Positions 1 through 4,658 of a stretch of 5,025 bases of DNA are shown piece after piece. The stretch is from Candidatus Rokuibacteriota bacterium (GTDB lineage Bacteria > Methylomirabilota > Methylomirabilia > Rokubacteriales > CSP1-6), in contig QHRT01000535.1 of NCBI GenBank assembly GCA_003220195.1, positions 540-5,564 of the forward strand. Direction: 5' to 3'. Made by a program: the position numbers and the translations under genes. Position 1 is the stretch's first letter; the number at the start of each line of letters is the position of its first letter. The notes below the pieces were generated by a model that saw only the letters and a list, made by a program, of their open reading frames with translations, was not told where the DNA came from and did not search any database.

Positions 1-255
1 CTGAAGCAGGTCGGCGATCCCGCGACGGGGGAGCCGATCGGGAAGACCGAGGCCAATCTGAAGGCGTCGGTCGCGGGCGAGACCTACGAGTACACGCAGA
101 TGTATCCGGGGATGGCGAAGACGGCCCGCGAAGAAGGGCTCGCGGAGCTCGCCGAGTGGTTCGAGACCCTCGCCAAGGCGGAAAAGTCGCACGCCGGCCG
201 TTTCACGAAGGGACTGACCCAGATCGCCGGCAAGGAGCCTGCGGAAGCGATCTGA
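1..255 (+). CDS. Rubrerythrin, C-terminal part (5' end outside window)
   Basis: Rubrerythrins are cytoplasmic diiron proteins that reduce hydrogen peroxide. The frame is open from base 1 and ends at TGA 253-255, giving 84 visible residues. They hold the second half of the ferritin-like four-helix bundle: an ExxE pair (E27, E30 in GETYEY) and an ExxH pair (E61, H64 in EKSHAGRF), which are the expected iron ligands. The stretch YTQMYPGMAKTAREEG is very characteristic of the family. The protein ends about 20 residues after the last ligand, so there is no C-terminal rubredoxin domain with paired CxxC. An N-terminal rubredoxin cannot be excluded because the start is outside the window. The next gene, an Fe-S/DUF3501 protein, lies 84 bp downstream on the same strand, matching a known rubrerythrin - Fe-S protein - DUF3501 neighbourhood. 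Family assignment is secure; the electron donor is unknown. Confidence 0.93.
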   Translation: MKQVGDPATGEPIGKTEANLKASVAGETYEYTQMYPGMAKTAREEGLAELAEWFETLAKAEKSHAGRFTKGLTQIAGKEPAEAI

Positions 256-265
256 GGAGCGACGC

Positions 266-287
266 GGGGAGAGCGCGTTCGCTCCCC
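266..287 (+). other. Small hairpin between rubrerythrin and Fe-S gene
   Basis: Bases 266-269 (gggg) pair with 284-287 (cccc), and 272-275 (agcg) with 280-283 (cgct), around a cgtt loop and with a two-base bulge at 270-271. It starts 11 bp after the rubrerythrin stop and has no T-tract after it. It could attenuate read-through or protect the upstream message; a true terminator is not shown. Confidence 0.3.
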
Positions 288-339
288 CTGGGCCACGCCA
301 CCACGCGATGACCGCGATGCCGTCCCGCATGTCATTCCC

Positions 340-1149
340 ATGCCGTCCATAGACGCGCCCGAGTTCTTCGACCTGACGCGTGTCGACGCGGAGCTGCGCC
401 GCGTGTACGACATCCGCGCCGGGTGTCGCCGCTGCCTGCCGCTGTGTCCGTCGTTCAAGGTGCTGTTCGACCGGCTCGACGTCGAGGCGGTGGACGGCGA
501 CGTCGAGAAGCTGCCGGCGACGGACGTCAAGGACGTCGTCGATCTCTGCTACCAGTGCAAGCGCTGCTTCAATCACTGTCCGTACACGCCACCGCATCGC
601 TGGGTGGTCGACTTTCCGCGCCTGATGCTGCGCGCTCGCGCTGCGGAGGCGAAGCAGCGGCGTCGCGTGTCGCTCGGTCGCCATCTCTCGTTCGTGTTCG
701 AGAACCGGCTCACCGTCCGGTTCCGGATCCAGGAGATGATCCGCGCCGAGCGCCTCGTGGACGACGCGCGGATCGCCGACGAGATCGACGTCTACAACGC
801 GCTCCTGCCGGGCGCGGGCGAGCTGTCCGCGACGCTGATGATCGAGATCGGCGAGGCGGGCGAGATCCAGTCGGTGCTCGACAAGCTCCTCGGCCTCGAC
901 ACCCGCGGCTACGTGCGCCTCGAGGTCGGGCCGCACCGGATTCCCGCCGTGTTCGAGGCGGGACGGTCCGACGAGGAGCGCGGCAAGCTCTCCGCCGTGC
1001 ACTTCGTCAGGCTCGCGGTGCCCGTGGACGCCGAGGCCTTCCGGCGCGCCGAGGTCGCGCTCGCGGTCGATCATCCGAACGAGCGGGCGCGCACGGTCCT
1101 CTCTCCCGAGACGAAGACCGCGCTCGCCGCCGACCTCGAGTCGGCGTGA
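340..1149 (+). CDS. Fused Fe-S (HdrD/GlpC-like N-terminus) - DUF3501 protein
   Basis: 269 residues in two parts. Residues 1-105 resemble the start of the HdrD/GlpC-like Fe-S proteins that accompany rubrerythrin. They contain a first motif C29xxC32xxxC36P, a complete second motif C70xxC73xxC76xxxC80P, then YTPPHRW and DFPRLMLRA. From about residue 107 (RRRVSLGRHL, FENRLTVRF, QEMIRAERL, DEIDVYNALLPG, GELSATLMIEI, IPAVFEAGRSDEER, LAVDHPNERA, TVLSPET) the sequence is DUF3501, a family of unknown function. In relatives as I recall them these are separate adjacent genes of roughly 430 and 195 residues. Here the CCG-domain bulk of the Fe-S protein and the first 25 or so residues of DUF3501 are absent, and the join stays in frame. 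The first motif also has Arg at position 26, where Cys is expected. ATG 340 is chosen because it is the only start in this frame after the rubrerythrin stop and before the Cys motifs; no clear Shine-Dalgarno is seen. The stop overlaps the cytochrome gene start. Confidence 0.85.
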   Translation: MPSIDAPEFFDLTRVDAELRRVYDIRAGCRRCLPLCPSFKVLFDRLDVEAVDGDVEKLPATDVKDVVDLCYQCKRCFNHCPYTPPHRWVVDFPRLMLRARAAEAKQRRRVSLGRHLSFVFENRLTVRFRIQEMIRAERLVDDARIADEIDVYNALLPGAGELSATLMIEIGEAGEIQSVLDKLLGLDTRGYVRLEVGPHRIPAVFEAGRSDEERGKLSAVHFVRLAVPVDAEAFRRAEVALAVDHPNERARTVLSPETKTALAADLESA

Positions 1150-1457
1150 CGCGCGCCCTCGCCGCGGTTCTCGTCAGCGTCGCCGTCGGCGGCTGTTCGC
1201 CGTCGTCGTTGAGCCCGGAGGCCGAGCGCGGCCGCCAGACCTACGTCGCGCAATGCACGACGTGCCATGCGATGGACCCGGCCCAGCCAGGACCGGTCGG
1301 CCCTCCGGTGAAAGGATCGTCACGCGCGCTCCTCGAGGCGAAGCTTCTGCGTGGGGAGTATCCGGCAGGCTATCAGCCGAAACGACCGACAAAGATCATG
1401 CCGCCACAGCCGCAAGTTGCGCGAGAGCTCGACGCTCTCGCGGCATACTTGCGGTAA
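1146..1457 (+). CDS. Small class I cytochrome c, lipoprotein
   Basis: 103 residues from a GTG start at 1146. A hydrophobic signal (residues 3-15) ends in a lipobox-like VGGC, so Cys17 is the likely lipidated residue and the mature protein would be membrane-anchored outside the cytoplasm. The haem c site is C37-T-T-C40-H41. Met85 in KIMPPQ is the likely sixth iron ligand, followed by a C-terminal helix (ARELDALAAYLR), as in class I monohaem cytochromes c of about 85 residues. The start is chosen because GTGA (1146-1149) overlaps the stop of the upstream Fe-S/DUF3501 gene, implying translational coupling, and because it precedes the signal peptide; no separate ribosome site is visible. Its likely role is carrying electrons to or from a membrane partner. 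It lies tail to tail with a PuuD-type membrane protein, a family whose longer members carry a cytochrome c domain. Confidence 0.88.
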   Translation: MTRALAAVLVSVAVGGCSPSSLSPEAERGRQTYVAQCTTCHAMDPAQPGPVGPPVKGSSRALLEAKLLRGEYPAGYQPKRPTKIMPPQPQVARELDALAAYLR

Positions 1458-1476
1458 TCGATCCAGGATCTGGGGC

Positions 1477-1500
1477 GCCGGTCGCGGCCTAGCGGCCGGC
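1477..1500. terminator. Hairpin at the convergent gene ends
   Basis: Bases 1477-1485 (gccggtcgc) pair with 1492-1500 (gcggccggc) as nine pairs including one T-G wobble, around a six-base loop. The loop and right arm overlap the stop codon of the minus-strand membrane-protein gene, and the stem begins 19 bp after the cytochrome stop. There is no T-tract on either side, so it is a GC-rich transcript-end hairpin candidate rather than a textbook intrinsic terminator. A second small inverted repeat, gatcc-a-ggatc, lies at 1460-1470. Confidence 0.4.
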
Positions 1501-2214
1501 CACGATCATGCTGACGATCCAGAACACCGCGGTGATGACGAATCCCCCCCAGAACGTGCCCGTCAACGTGCTCAACATCTTCTTGCCCGGGCCCGTCGTG
1601 CCCACCATCGCGTTCACTTCAGCGACGACCAGCACGATCAGGAGCAGGAGCAGCATGCCGGTGATGGCCCCGCCACCGATCGGCGCGATCCAGGGCAGGT
1701 GTGACGCCGCGCCCATGAACCACAGCATCGGAATGGAGAGCAGGGTGTTGGTCCGGGACGCGAACCCGCCGCGCTGCCCGCGCGCGGCCGCCTCCGGAAT
1801 CGCCTGACCGCCTTCCTTCACGCGCTTCGCCGACGCGATCACGACCTGCTGCGCGGGCCAGATCACGAACCAGACGTTGAACCACATCAAGCTGCCGAGC
1901 ATGCCGCCGATGAAGATGCTGAGGTATCTCGGTTGACTGAAGTAGGGCCCGATCCCGCCGGCCGAACCGATGTAGTGGAGGATGAGGAGCCAGCCGGTGA
2001 TGAACGTGATCATGGCGCCCCAGCGGAACCACCAGAGCGCGTTCTCCACCAGGCCGCCGGTGATCATGCCGGTACGGACGGGCGCCTCGGTCTTCGCGAA
2101 GAACGGTACCTGGACGAAGTTGAAATAGTAGAGCAGCCCGATCCAGGTGATACCGGCGAGGAAGTGGAACCACCGCAGCAGGAACAGCCAACCTTCGTAG
2201 CTGATGAGCGCCAT
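1489..2214 (-). CDS. PuuD-type (urate hydroxylase N-terminal family) integral membrane protein
   Basis: 241 residues with about six hydrophobic segments (roughly 9-34, 63-83, 97-119, 155-172, 180-204 and 216-238). The opening WFHFLAGITWIGLLYYFNF, with His17, and the later WFNVWFVIWPAQQ and RTNTLLSIPMLWFMG stretches match the membrane domain of PuuD-like proteins (Urate_ox_N/DUF989). Full-length PuuD, which oxidises urate to 5-hydroxyisourate, is about 400 residues and ends in a cytochrome c domain; this protein stops after the membrane part. Urate oxidation therefore cannot be asserted, and database names for these short members are by homology only. The start at 2214 is supported by GGGGAGG seven bases upstream. 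A separate cytochrome c lipoprotein is encoded 31 bp beyond its 3' end on the opposite strand and could be an electron partner; that is inference. No other purine-catabolism gene is visible. Confidence 0.78.
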   Translation of the reverse strand: MALISYEGWLFLLRWFHFLAGITWIGLLYYFNFVQVPFFAKTEAPVRTGMITGGLVENALWWFRWGAMITFITGWLLILHYIGSAGGIGPYFSQPRYLSIFIGGMLGSLMWFNVWFVIWPAQQVVIASAKRVKEGGQAIPEAAARGQRGGFASRTNTLLSIPMLWFMGAASHLPWIAPIGGGAITGMLLLLLIVLVVAEVNAMVGTTGPGKKMLSTLTGTFWGGFVITAVFWIVSMIVAGR

Positions 2215-2221
2215 CTGTTTG

Positions 2222-2229
2222 CCTCCCCT
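2222..2229 (-). promoter_or_regulatory. Ribosome binding site of the PuuD-type gene
   Basis: On the minus strand this reads AGGGGAGG, with a seven-base spacer (caaacag) before the ATG at 2214. It is a strong Shine-Dalgarno and fixes the start. It lies only 14 bp after the stop of the acidic reading frame, so both may sit on one transcript. Confidence 0.75.
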
Positions 2230-2243
2230 GACAGCGTGGTGAG

Positions 2244-2594
2244 CTACTCGTCGCCCTCCGGTTCCTCCTCGTCCTCGTCCTCGTCGTCGTCGTCGTCGTC
2301 GTCATCCAGCTCGTCGAGGTCGTCGAGATCGTCCTCGTCGTCTTCGAAATCGTCGTCCTCGTCCTCTTCGTCCTCGTCCTCTTCGTCTTCTTCGTCGTCC
2401 TCGTCGTCGAGCTCGTCGTCCTCGAAGTCCTCGTCGCCCTCCTTGTCCTCGTTGCCCTCCTTGTCCTCGTCGCCCTCCTTGTCCTCGTCGTCGTCGAGCT
2501 CGTCGTCCTCCTCGTCCTCGTCGATCTTGTCCTCGTCGTCGGTGAAAGCCTCCGAGCCGTGACGCTGTTGACGTGACTGAACGGTCGCTGGAAT
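2244..2594 (-). CDS. Hyperacidic Asp/Glu-rich reading frame, no canonical start (candidate gene or gene remnant)
   Basis: The minus-strand frame is open from a TGA near 2639 to TAG 2246-2244, but contains no ATG, GTG or TTG. The given end, 2594, is an in-frame ATT and is only a placeholder. Another candidate is ACC at 2543, five bases after a perfect GGAGG (2549-2553). From that Thr on there are 99 residues, about 80 of them Asp or Glu, with three DEDKEG-type hexapeptides, regularly placed Leu/Phe (DDFEDDEDDLDDLDEL) and a run of eight Asp. Base differences between repeats mostly swap Asp for Glu or are silent (gat, gaa), as expected of a frame kept acidic. The complementary reading would be poly-Ser with no plausible start. 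A promoter lies just upstream (2622-2649). Possibilities are a gene using a rare start, the tail of a gene that lost its 5' end, or untranslated leader of the membrane-protein gene. No known function; similar acidic tails occur in unrelated proteins. Confidence 0.35.
   Translation of the reverse strand: MPATVQSRQQRHGSEAFTDDEDKIDEDEEDDELDDDEDKEGDEDKEGNEDKEGDEDFEDDELDDEDDEEDEEDEDEEDEDDDFEDDEDDLDDLDELDDDDDDDDEDEDEEEPEGDE
2281..2303. repeat. Trinucleotide (TCG/CGA) microsatellite, seven units
   Basis: Seven consecutive TCG triplets, read as GAC (Asp) codons on the minus strand. It is the longest pure run in the roughly 300-bp TCG/TCC low-complexity tract (about 2248-2540) and is prone to slippage in multiples of three. 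Confidence 0.85.
2436..2489. repeat. Three tandem copies of an 18-bp unit
   Basis: The unit gccctccttgtcctcgtc is repeated at 2436-2453, 2454-2471 and 2472-2489. Only the last base of the first copy differs (t for c). On the minus strand each copy encodes a hexapeptide, DEDKEG or NEDKEG, so the unit length preserves the acidic frame. Confidence 0.9.
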
Positions 2595-2621
2595 CGTTCG
2601 GTTCGGGGTCGCTCCCCGCGG

Positions 2622-2649
2622 ATTATATCCAAAACATCAGGTGCCGCAA
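2622..2649 (-). promoter_or_regulatory. Sigma-70-like promoter facing the acidic frame and PuuD-type gene
   Basis: On the minus strand a perfect TATAAT (-10) lies at 2627-2622 and TTGCGG (-35, first three bases of consensus) at 2649-2644, with a 16-bp spacer. Transcription would begin near 2615 and run through the acidic frame into the membrane-protein gene, giving that gene a leader of about 400 bases. It is the best consensus promoter in the window and stands out in such GC-rich DNA. Confidence 0.55.
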
Positions 2650-2703
2650 TGAATTCGACGCCGCCATGCCTCCCGCCGGCGCGCGTCGTGCGGGCATCTG
2701 CGA

Positions 2704-2709
2704 TACACT
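2704..2709 (+). promoter_or_regulatory. Possible -10 element of the tRNA gene
   Basis: TACACT (four of six consensus bases) stands 31 bp before the tRNA, allowing a pre-tRNA leader of about 25 bases. No good -35 is seen. The same hexamer recurs at 3581-3586 before the glycosyltransferase gene. The rest of 2560-2740 holds the minus-strand promoter and a short palindrome (gcgacgtcgc, 2717-2726) but no gene. Confidence 0.35.
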
Positions 2710-2740
2710 CCGATGCGCGACGTCGCAGGTGCTTTCGCCA

Positions 2741-2815
2741 GGCGGTGTAGCTCAGCGGCAGAGCAGGGGTCTCATAAGCCCCGTGTCGGAGGTTCAATTC
2801 CTCCCACCGCCACCA
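2741..2815 (+). tRNA. tRNA-Met (CAU), elongator type
   Basis: A complete cloverleaf can be drawn. The acceptor stem is 2741-2747 with 2805-2811 (seven perfect pairs); the D stem is 2750-2753 with 2761-2764. The anticodon stem is 2766-2770 with 2778-2782, including one T-G pair, around the loop ctcataa, with anticodon CAT at 2773-2775. The variable loop has five bases. The T stem is 2788-2792 with 2800-2804 around ttcaatt. Discriminator A2812 is followed by an encoded CCA. The first acceptor pair is G-C rather than the C-A mismatch of bacterial initiator tRNA, so it is not fMet. A tRNA-Ile2, whose CAU anticodon is modified to lysidine, has the same anticodon and cannot be fully excluded. Confidence 0.95.
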
Positions 2816-2842
2816 ACCCCCATTCTTCAACCTTCTGGGAGG

Positions 2843-2887
2843 CCCGTCACCGCCCGCGGATCTGGGCAACGCGCGGGCGATGACGGG
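2843..2887. terminator. Large hairpin downstream of the tRNA
   Basis: Arms 2843-2858 and 2872-2887 are 16-base inverted repeats with a single mismatch (C2850 against A2880) around a 13-base loop. It begins 27 bp after the tRNA CCA and lies before the 3' end of a convergent gene, where a transcript-end structure would be useful to both strands. There is no T-tract, so intrinsic termination is unproven; it may instead be a processing or REP-like element. No gene is seen in 2816-2939. Confidence 0.5.
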
Positions 2888-2924
2888 AACGGTCTCAGAT
2901 CACGATGCGCGGGAGTTCCATCGC

Positions 2925-2939
2925 TCGGGACGATCCCGA
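2925..2939 (-). other. Short hairpin touching the stop codon of the exported protein
   Basis: tcggga (2925-2930) and tcccga (2934-2939) form six perfect pairs with a three-base loop, directly 3' of the TAG at 2942-2940. No T-tract follows. It could act with the larger hairpin beyond it to end or protect the message. Confidence 0.35.
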
Positions 2940-3449
2940 CTACCGCCGCTCGTCGTGACGCCAGTCGCGGCCGTCGCCGCGACGGTCATCGCGACGCTCG
3001 TCTCCTCGCCGCTCCGGACCAGGGAACGCCTGGCCCCCGCGACGCTCTTCCCAGCGACGACCCCACCGTGGCTCCCAGCGCGGCGGTGCTTCTCGACGCC
3101 ACGCTCGCCATGCCGGAAGAGGCCGCCGGTAGTACTGCACGGGCCCGCCGAGCAACGGCGCAGGAACGTATTCGGGCGCGAGCGCGACCCAGGGACCGTT
3201 GTAGCCCGGGCTCTCGTACCAGACGCTGTTGGCGAACAGGTAGTACGCCCCGTCGTAGAAGAAGGAGTTGGCGTTCACGTTCGGCGCGTACGCGACCGGG
3301 CTTCCCGGAATCGCCACGACGTGCGGCGGCCCGGGCAGATTGATGCCGAGGTCGACCGACGTCTGCGCGTGGCTCGCGCCGACCGTGATCACGACGGCGA
3401 GGACGATCGCGCCGATGATGACCGGTGTGAGTTGTCCATGCTTCACCAT
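2940..3449 (-). CDS. Small exported protein with aromatic core and Arg-rich tail
   Basis: 169 residues. A signal peptide (Met-Val-Lys-His, hydrophobic 9-24, then ASHA/Q with cleavage likely after residue 28) sends it out of the cytoplasm. A Pro/aromatic core follows (about 36-108: PGPPHVVAIPG, NSFFYDGAYYLF, VWYESPGYNGPW, PVQYYRRP), a pattern I have seen in small hypothetical exported proteins of Gram-negative bacteria. Residues 109-169 are low-complexity, dominated by Arg with Trp, Glu and Asp (WRAWRRE, RRGDERRDDRR). An ATG at 3566 would add 39 residues ahead of the signal peptide; the inner ATG at 3449 is preferred because a near-perfect ribosome site precedes it. Function unknown; the basic tail might bind an acidic polymer or the outer-membrane surface, but nothing shows this. 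It is divergent from the glycosyltransferase gene and convergent with the tRNA. Confidence 0.8.
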   Translation of the reverse strand: MVKHGQLTPVIIGAIVLAVVITVGASHAQTSVDLGINLPGPPHVVAIPGSPVAYAPNVNANSFFYDGAYYLFANSVWYESPGYNGPWVALAPEYVPAPLLGGPVQYYRRPLPAWRAWRREAPPRWEPRWGRRWEERRGGQAFPGPERRGDERRDDRRGDGRDWRHDERR

Positions 3450-3456
3450 TCGGAAC

Positions 3457-3464
3457 ACCTCCTT
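3457..3464 (-). promoter_or_regulatory. Ribosome binding site deciding the start of the exported protein
   Basis: The minus strand reads AAGGAGGT, full complementarity to the 16S rRNA tail, followed by a seven-base spacer and ATG 3449. This rules in favour of the signal-peptide start over the ATG at 3566. Confidence 0.85.
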
Positions 3465-3480
3465 GCGAGCGAACGGTCCG

Positions 3481-3517
3481 GCGAGACGGTCGATCGCCCC
3501 GCGGTCGCTCGTCTCGC
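3481..3517. repeat. Inverted repeat in the divergent intergenic region
   Basis: gcgagacg (3481-3488) and cgtctcgc (3510-3517) are perfect eight-base inverted repeats with a 21-base spacer. It lies 17 bp upstream of the exported protein's ribosome site, so on that transcript it would form a leader stem; as DNA it could be a dyad operator. No convincing minus-strand promoter was found in 3450-3602. Confidence 0.4.
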
Positions 3518-3577
3518 GACTTCTCCGTTCTGACGAACCGTCGTTCTTCGGCGAATTCCGTGCCATCGAAATGTCGT

Positions 3578-3586
3578 TGCTACACT
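3578..3586 (+). promoter_or_regulatory. Possible extended -10 promoter of the glycosyltransferase operon
   Basis: TGCTACACT has the extended -10 form (TGn plus a hexamer with four of six consensus bases). Initiation near 3593 would leave a leader of only about ten bases before the GTG at 3603, where no good Shine-Dalgarno is seen, so the message may be close to leaderless. No good -35 at normal spacing. Confidence 0.4.
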
Positions 3587-3602
3587 ATTAATCCTGAGAT
3601 CC

Positions 3603-4658
3603 GTGCGCGTCGCCGTCCTCACCTCCACCCCGCCGAGCCCGATCGAAGGGAGCGGGACATTCGTCGCGACGGACGCGCTGGTGCGGGGTCTGCGCACGGC
3701 CGGCGACGACGTTCACATCGTCCCGTTTGGTCTGCGCACGCGGTTCCACACGCTCGACCGCTGGCTCTACAACGTCGCGGTCGCTTTTCGCCCGCCGGCG
3801 GCGGACGTCGTCATCGGTGTCGATCTCGACGGCTTCGTGTGGGCGCACCGGCGTACCGTCCCGTTCGTCGCGGCGTTGAAGGGCATCATCGCGGACGAGG
3901 CGACGCACGAACGAGGCTGGGTCCGGGTGTTGCTCTCGATCCAGGCGCGGTGGGAACGGAAAAACGCCCGTCGTGCCGATCGGGTCGTCGTGCCGAGCCG
4001 CTATTCCGCGTCGGTGGCGGAGCGCGTCTACGCCGTGCCACCGGCGAAGATCGCCGTGATCCCCGAGCCGATCGATCTCCGGGCGTGGCGTGCGCGGCTG
4101 GCGCGTGCGCCGCGGCAGGAACACCGGCGACCGACCGTCCTGACGGTGGCGCGCATGTACCCGCGCAAGCGAATCGCGGACCTGCTCGAGGCCGCAGCCC
4201 TCTTGCGCAAGCGAATCCCCGCCGTGTCGATTCGCGTCGTAGGAACAGGGCCGGAGTACGTCCGTGCGCGCGAGCTCTCAGCAGGGCTTCGCCTGGACGG
4301 GACGGTGGAGCTGCTGGGCGACGTGTCGGCCGAGCGGCTGGCGGTAGAATACGCGAGCGCCGACTGCTTCTGTCTTCCCAGTGTGCAGGAGGCGTTCGGG
4401 ATCGTTCTCGCCGAGGCGATGGCCGCCGGTCTTCCCGTGGTCGCGTGCCGCGCCGCCGCCGTGCCGGAGGTCGTGCCGGACGGACGCGCCGGAATCCTGG
4501 TGCCGCCACGACGACCGGACGCGCTGGCGGACGCGCTCGAGGCGCTGCTCGGCGACTCCAGGCGCAGAATGAACATGAGAAGGGCTGGCATGGAGCACGT
4601 GGAACAGTTCGATATCGGAAGGGTCACCAGAGAGTGGCGAGAGGTGCTGGCGTCGTGA
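3603..4658 (+). CDS. Glycosyltransferase family 4 (GT-B fold)
   Basis: 351 residues, the usual length for GT4 retaining glycosyltransferases, which move a sugar from a nucleotide-sugar to an acceptor in the cytoplasm. The N-terminal Rossmann half starts MRVAVLTSTPPSPIEGSGTFV, with a loop where the family usually has a Gly-rich motif. The linker is typical (VVVPSRYSASV, IPEPID). The C-terminal half has VARMYPRKRIADLLEAA (R184 and K189, the usual phosphate contacts) and VGTGPEYVRARELSA. It also has the EX7E signature, E263 and E271, in QEAFGIVLAEAMAAGLPVVA, followed by PEVVPDGRAGILVPP. There is no signal peptide or membrane segment. The start is a GTG close to a possible promoter. Its stop overlaps the GTG of the PTPS/QueD-like gene, so the two are co-translated. 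The acceptor is unknown; a pterin is one possibility because some pterin glucosyltransferases belong to GT4, but lipid or polysaccharide acceptors are equally open. Confidence 0.92.
   Translation: MRVAVLTSTPPSPIEGSGTFVATDALVRGLRTAGDDVHIVPFGLRTRFHTLDRWLYNVAVAFRPPAADVVIGVDLDGFVWAHRRTVPFVAALKGIIADEATHERGWVRVLLSIQARWERKNARRADRVVVPSRYSASVAERVYAVPPAKIAVIPEPIDLRAWRARLARAPRQEHRRPTVLTVARMYPRKRIADLLEAAALLRKRIPAVSIRVVGTGPEYVRARELSAGLRLDGTVELLGDVSAERLAVEYASADCFCLPSVQEAFGIVLAEAMAAGLPVVACRAAAVPEVVPDGRAGILVPPRRPDALADALEALLGDSRRRMNMRRAGMEHVEQFDIGRVTREWREVLAS

Noticed and set aside
423..1457. Plus-strand 344-residue frame ending with the cytochrome c sequence
   Set aside because: Only its end is a gene. Upstream of GTG 1146 it is an Arg/Ala-rich out-of-frame reading of the Fe-S/DUF3501 gene; the signal peptide defines the cytochrome start.
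2248..2540. CRISPR-like or satellite array
   Set aside because: Units are three to eighteen bases with no unique spacers, so it is a codon-based low-complexity tract, not a CRISPR array.
1933..2562. Plus-strand 209-residue frame with long poly-Ser stretches
   Set aside because: It is antisense to the PuuD-type gene over its first half, its ATG has no ribosome site, and poly-Ser is just the complement of the GAC/GAG codons; the acidic minus-strand frame explains the base pattern better.
2741..2815. Initiator tRNA-fMet
   Set aside because: The first acceptor pair is G-C rather than the C-A mismatch of bacterial initiators, and the anticodon stem ends in a T-G pair.
1619..2869. Minus-strand 416-residue frame rich in Thr and Arg
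   Set aside because: It runs through the tRNA gene in antisense and overlaps the PuuD-type gene in a different frame; the Thr/Arg run is a shifted reading of the GAC/GAG tract.
2741..2890. tRNA as integration site of a mobile element
   Set aside because: I found no repeat of the tRNA 3' end within the window and no integrase or other mobility gene.
3450..3566. N-terminal extension of the exported protein from an ATG at 3566
   Set aside because: It would put 39 charged residues before a clear signal peptide, and the near-perfect Shine-Dalgarno directly precedes ATG 3449.
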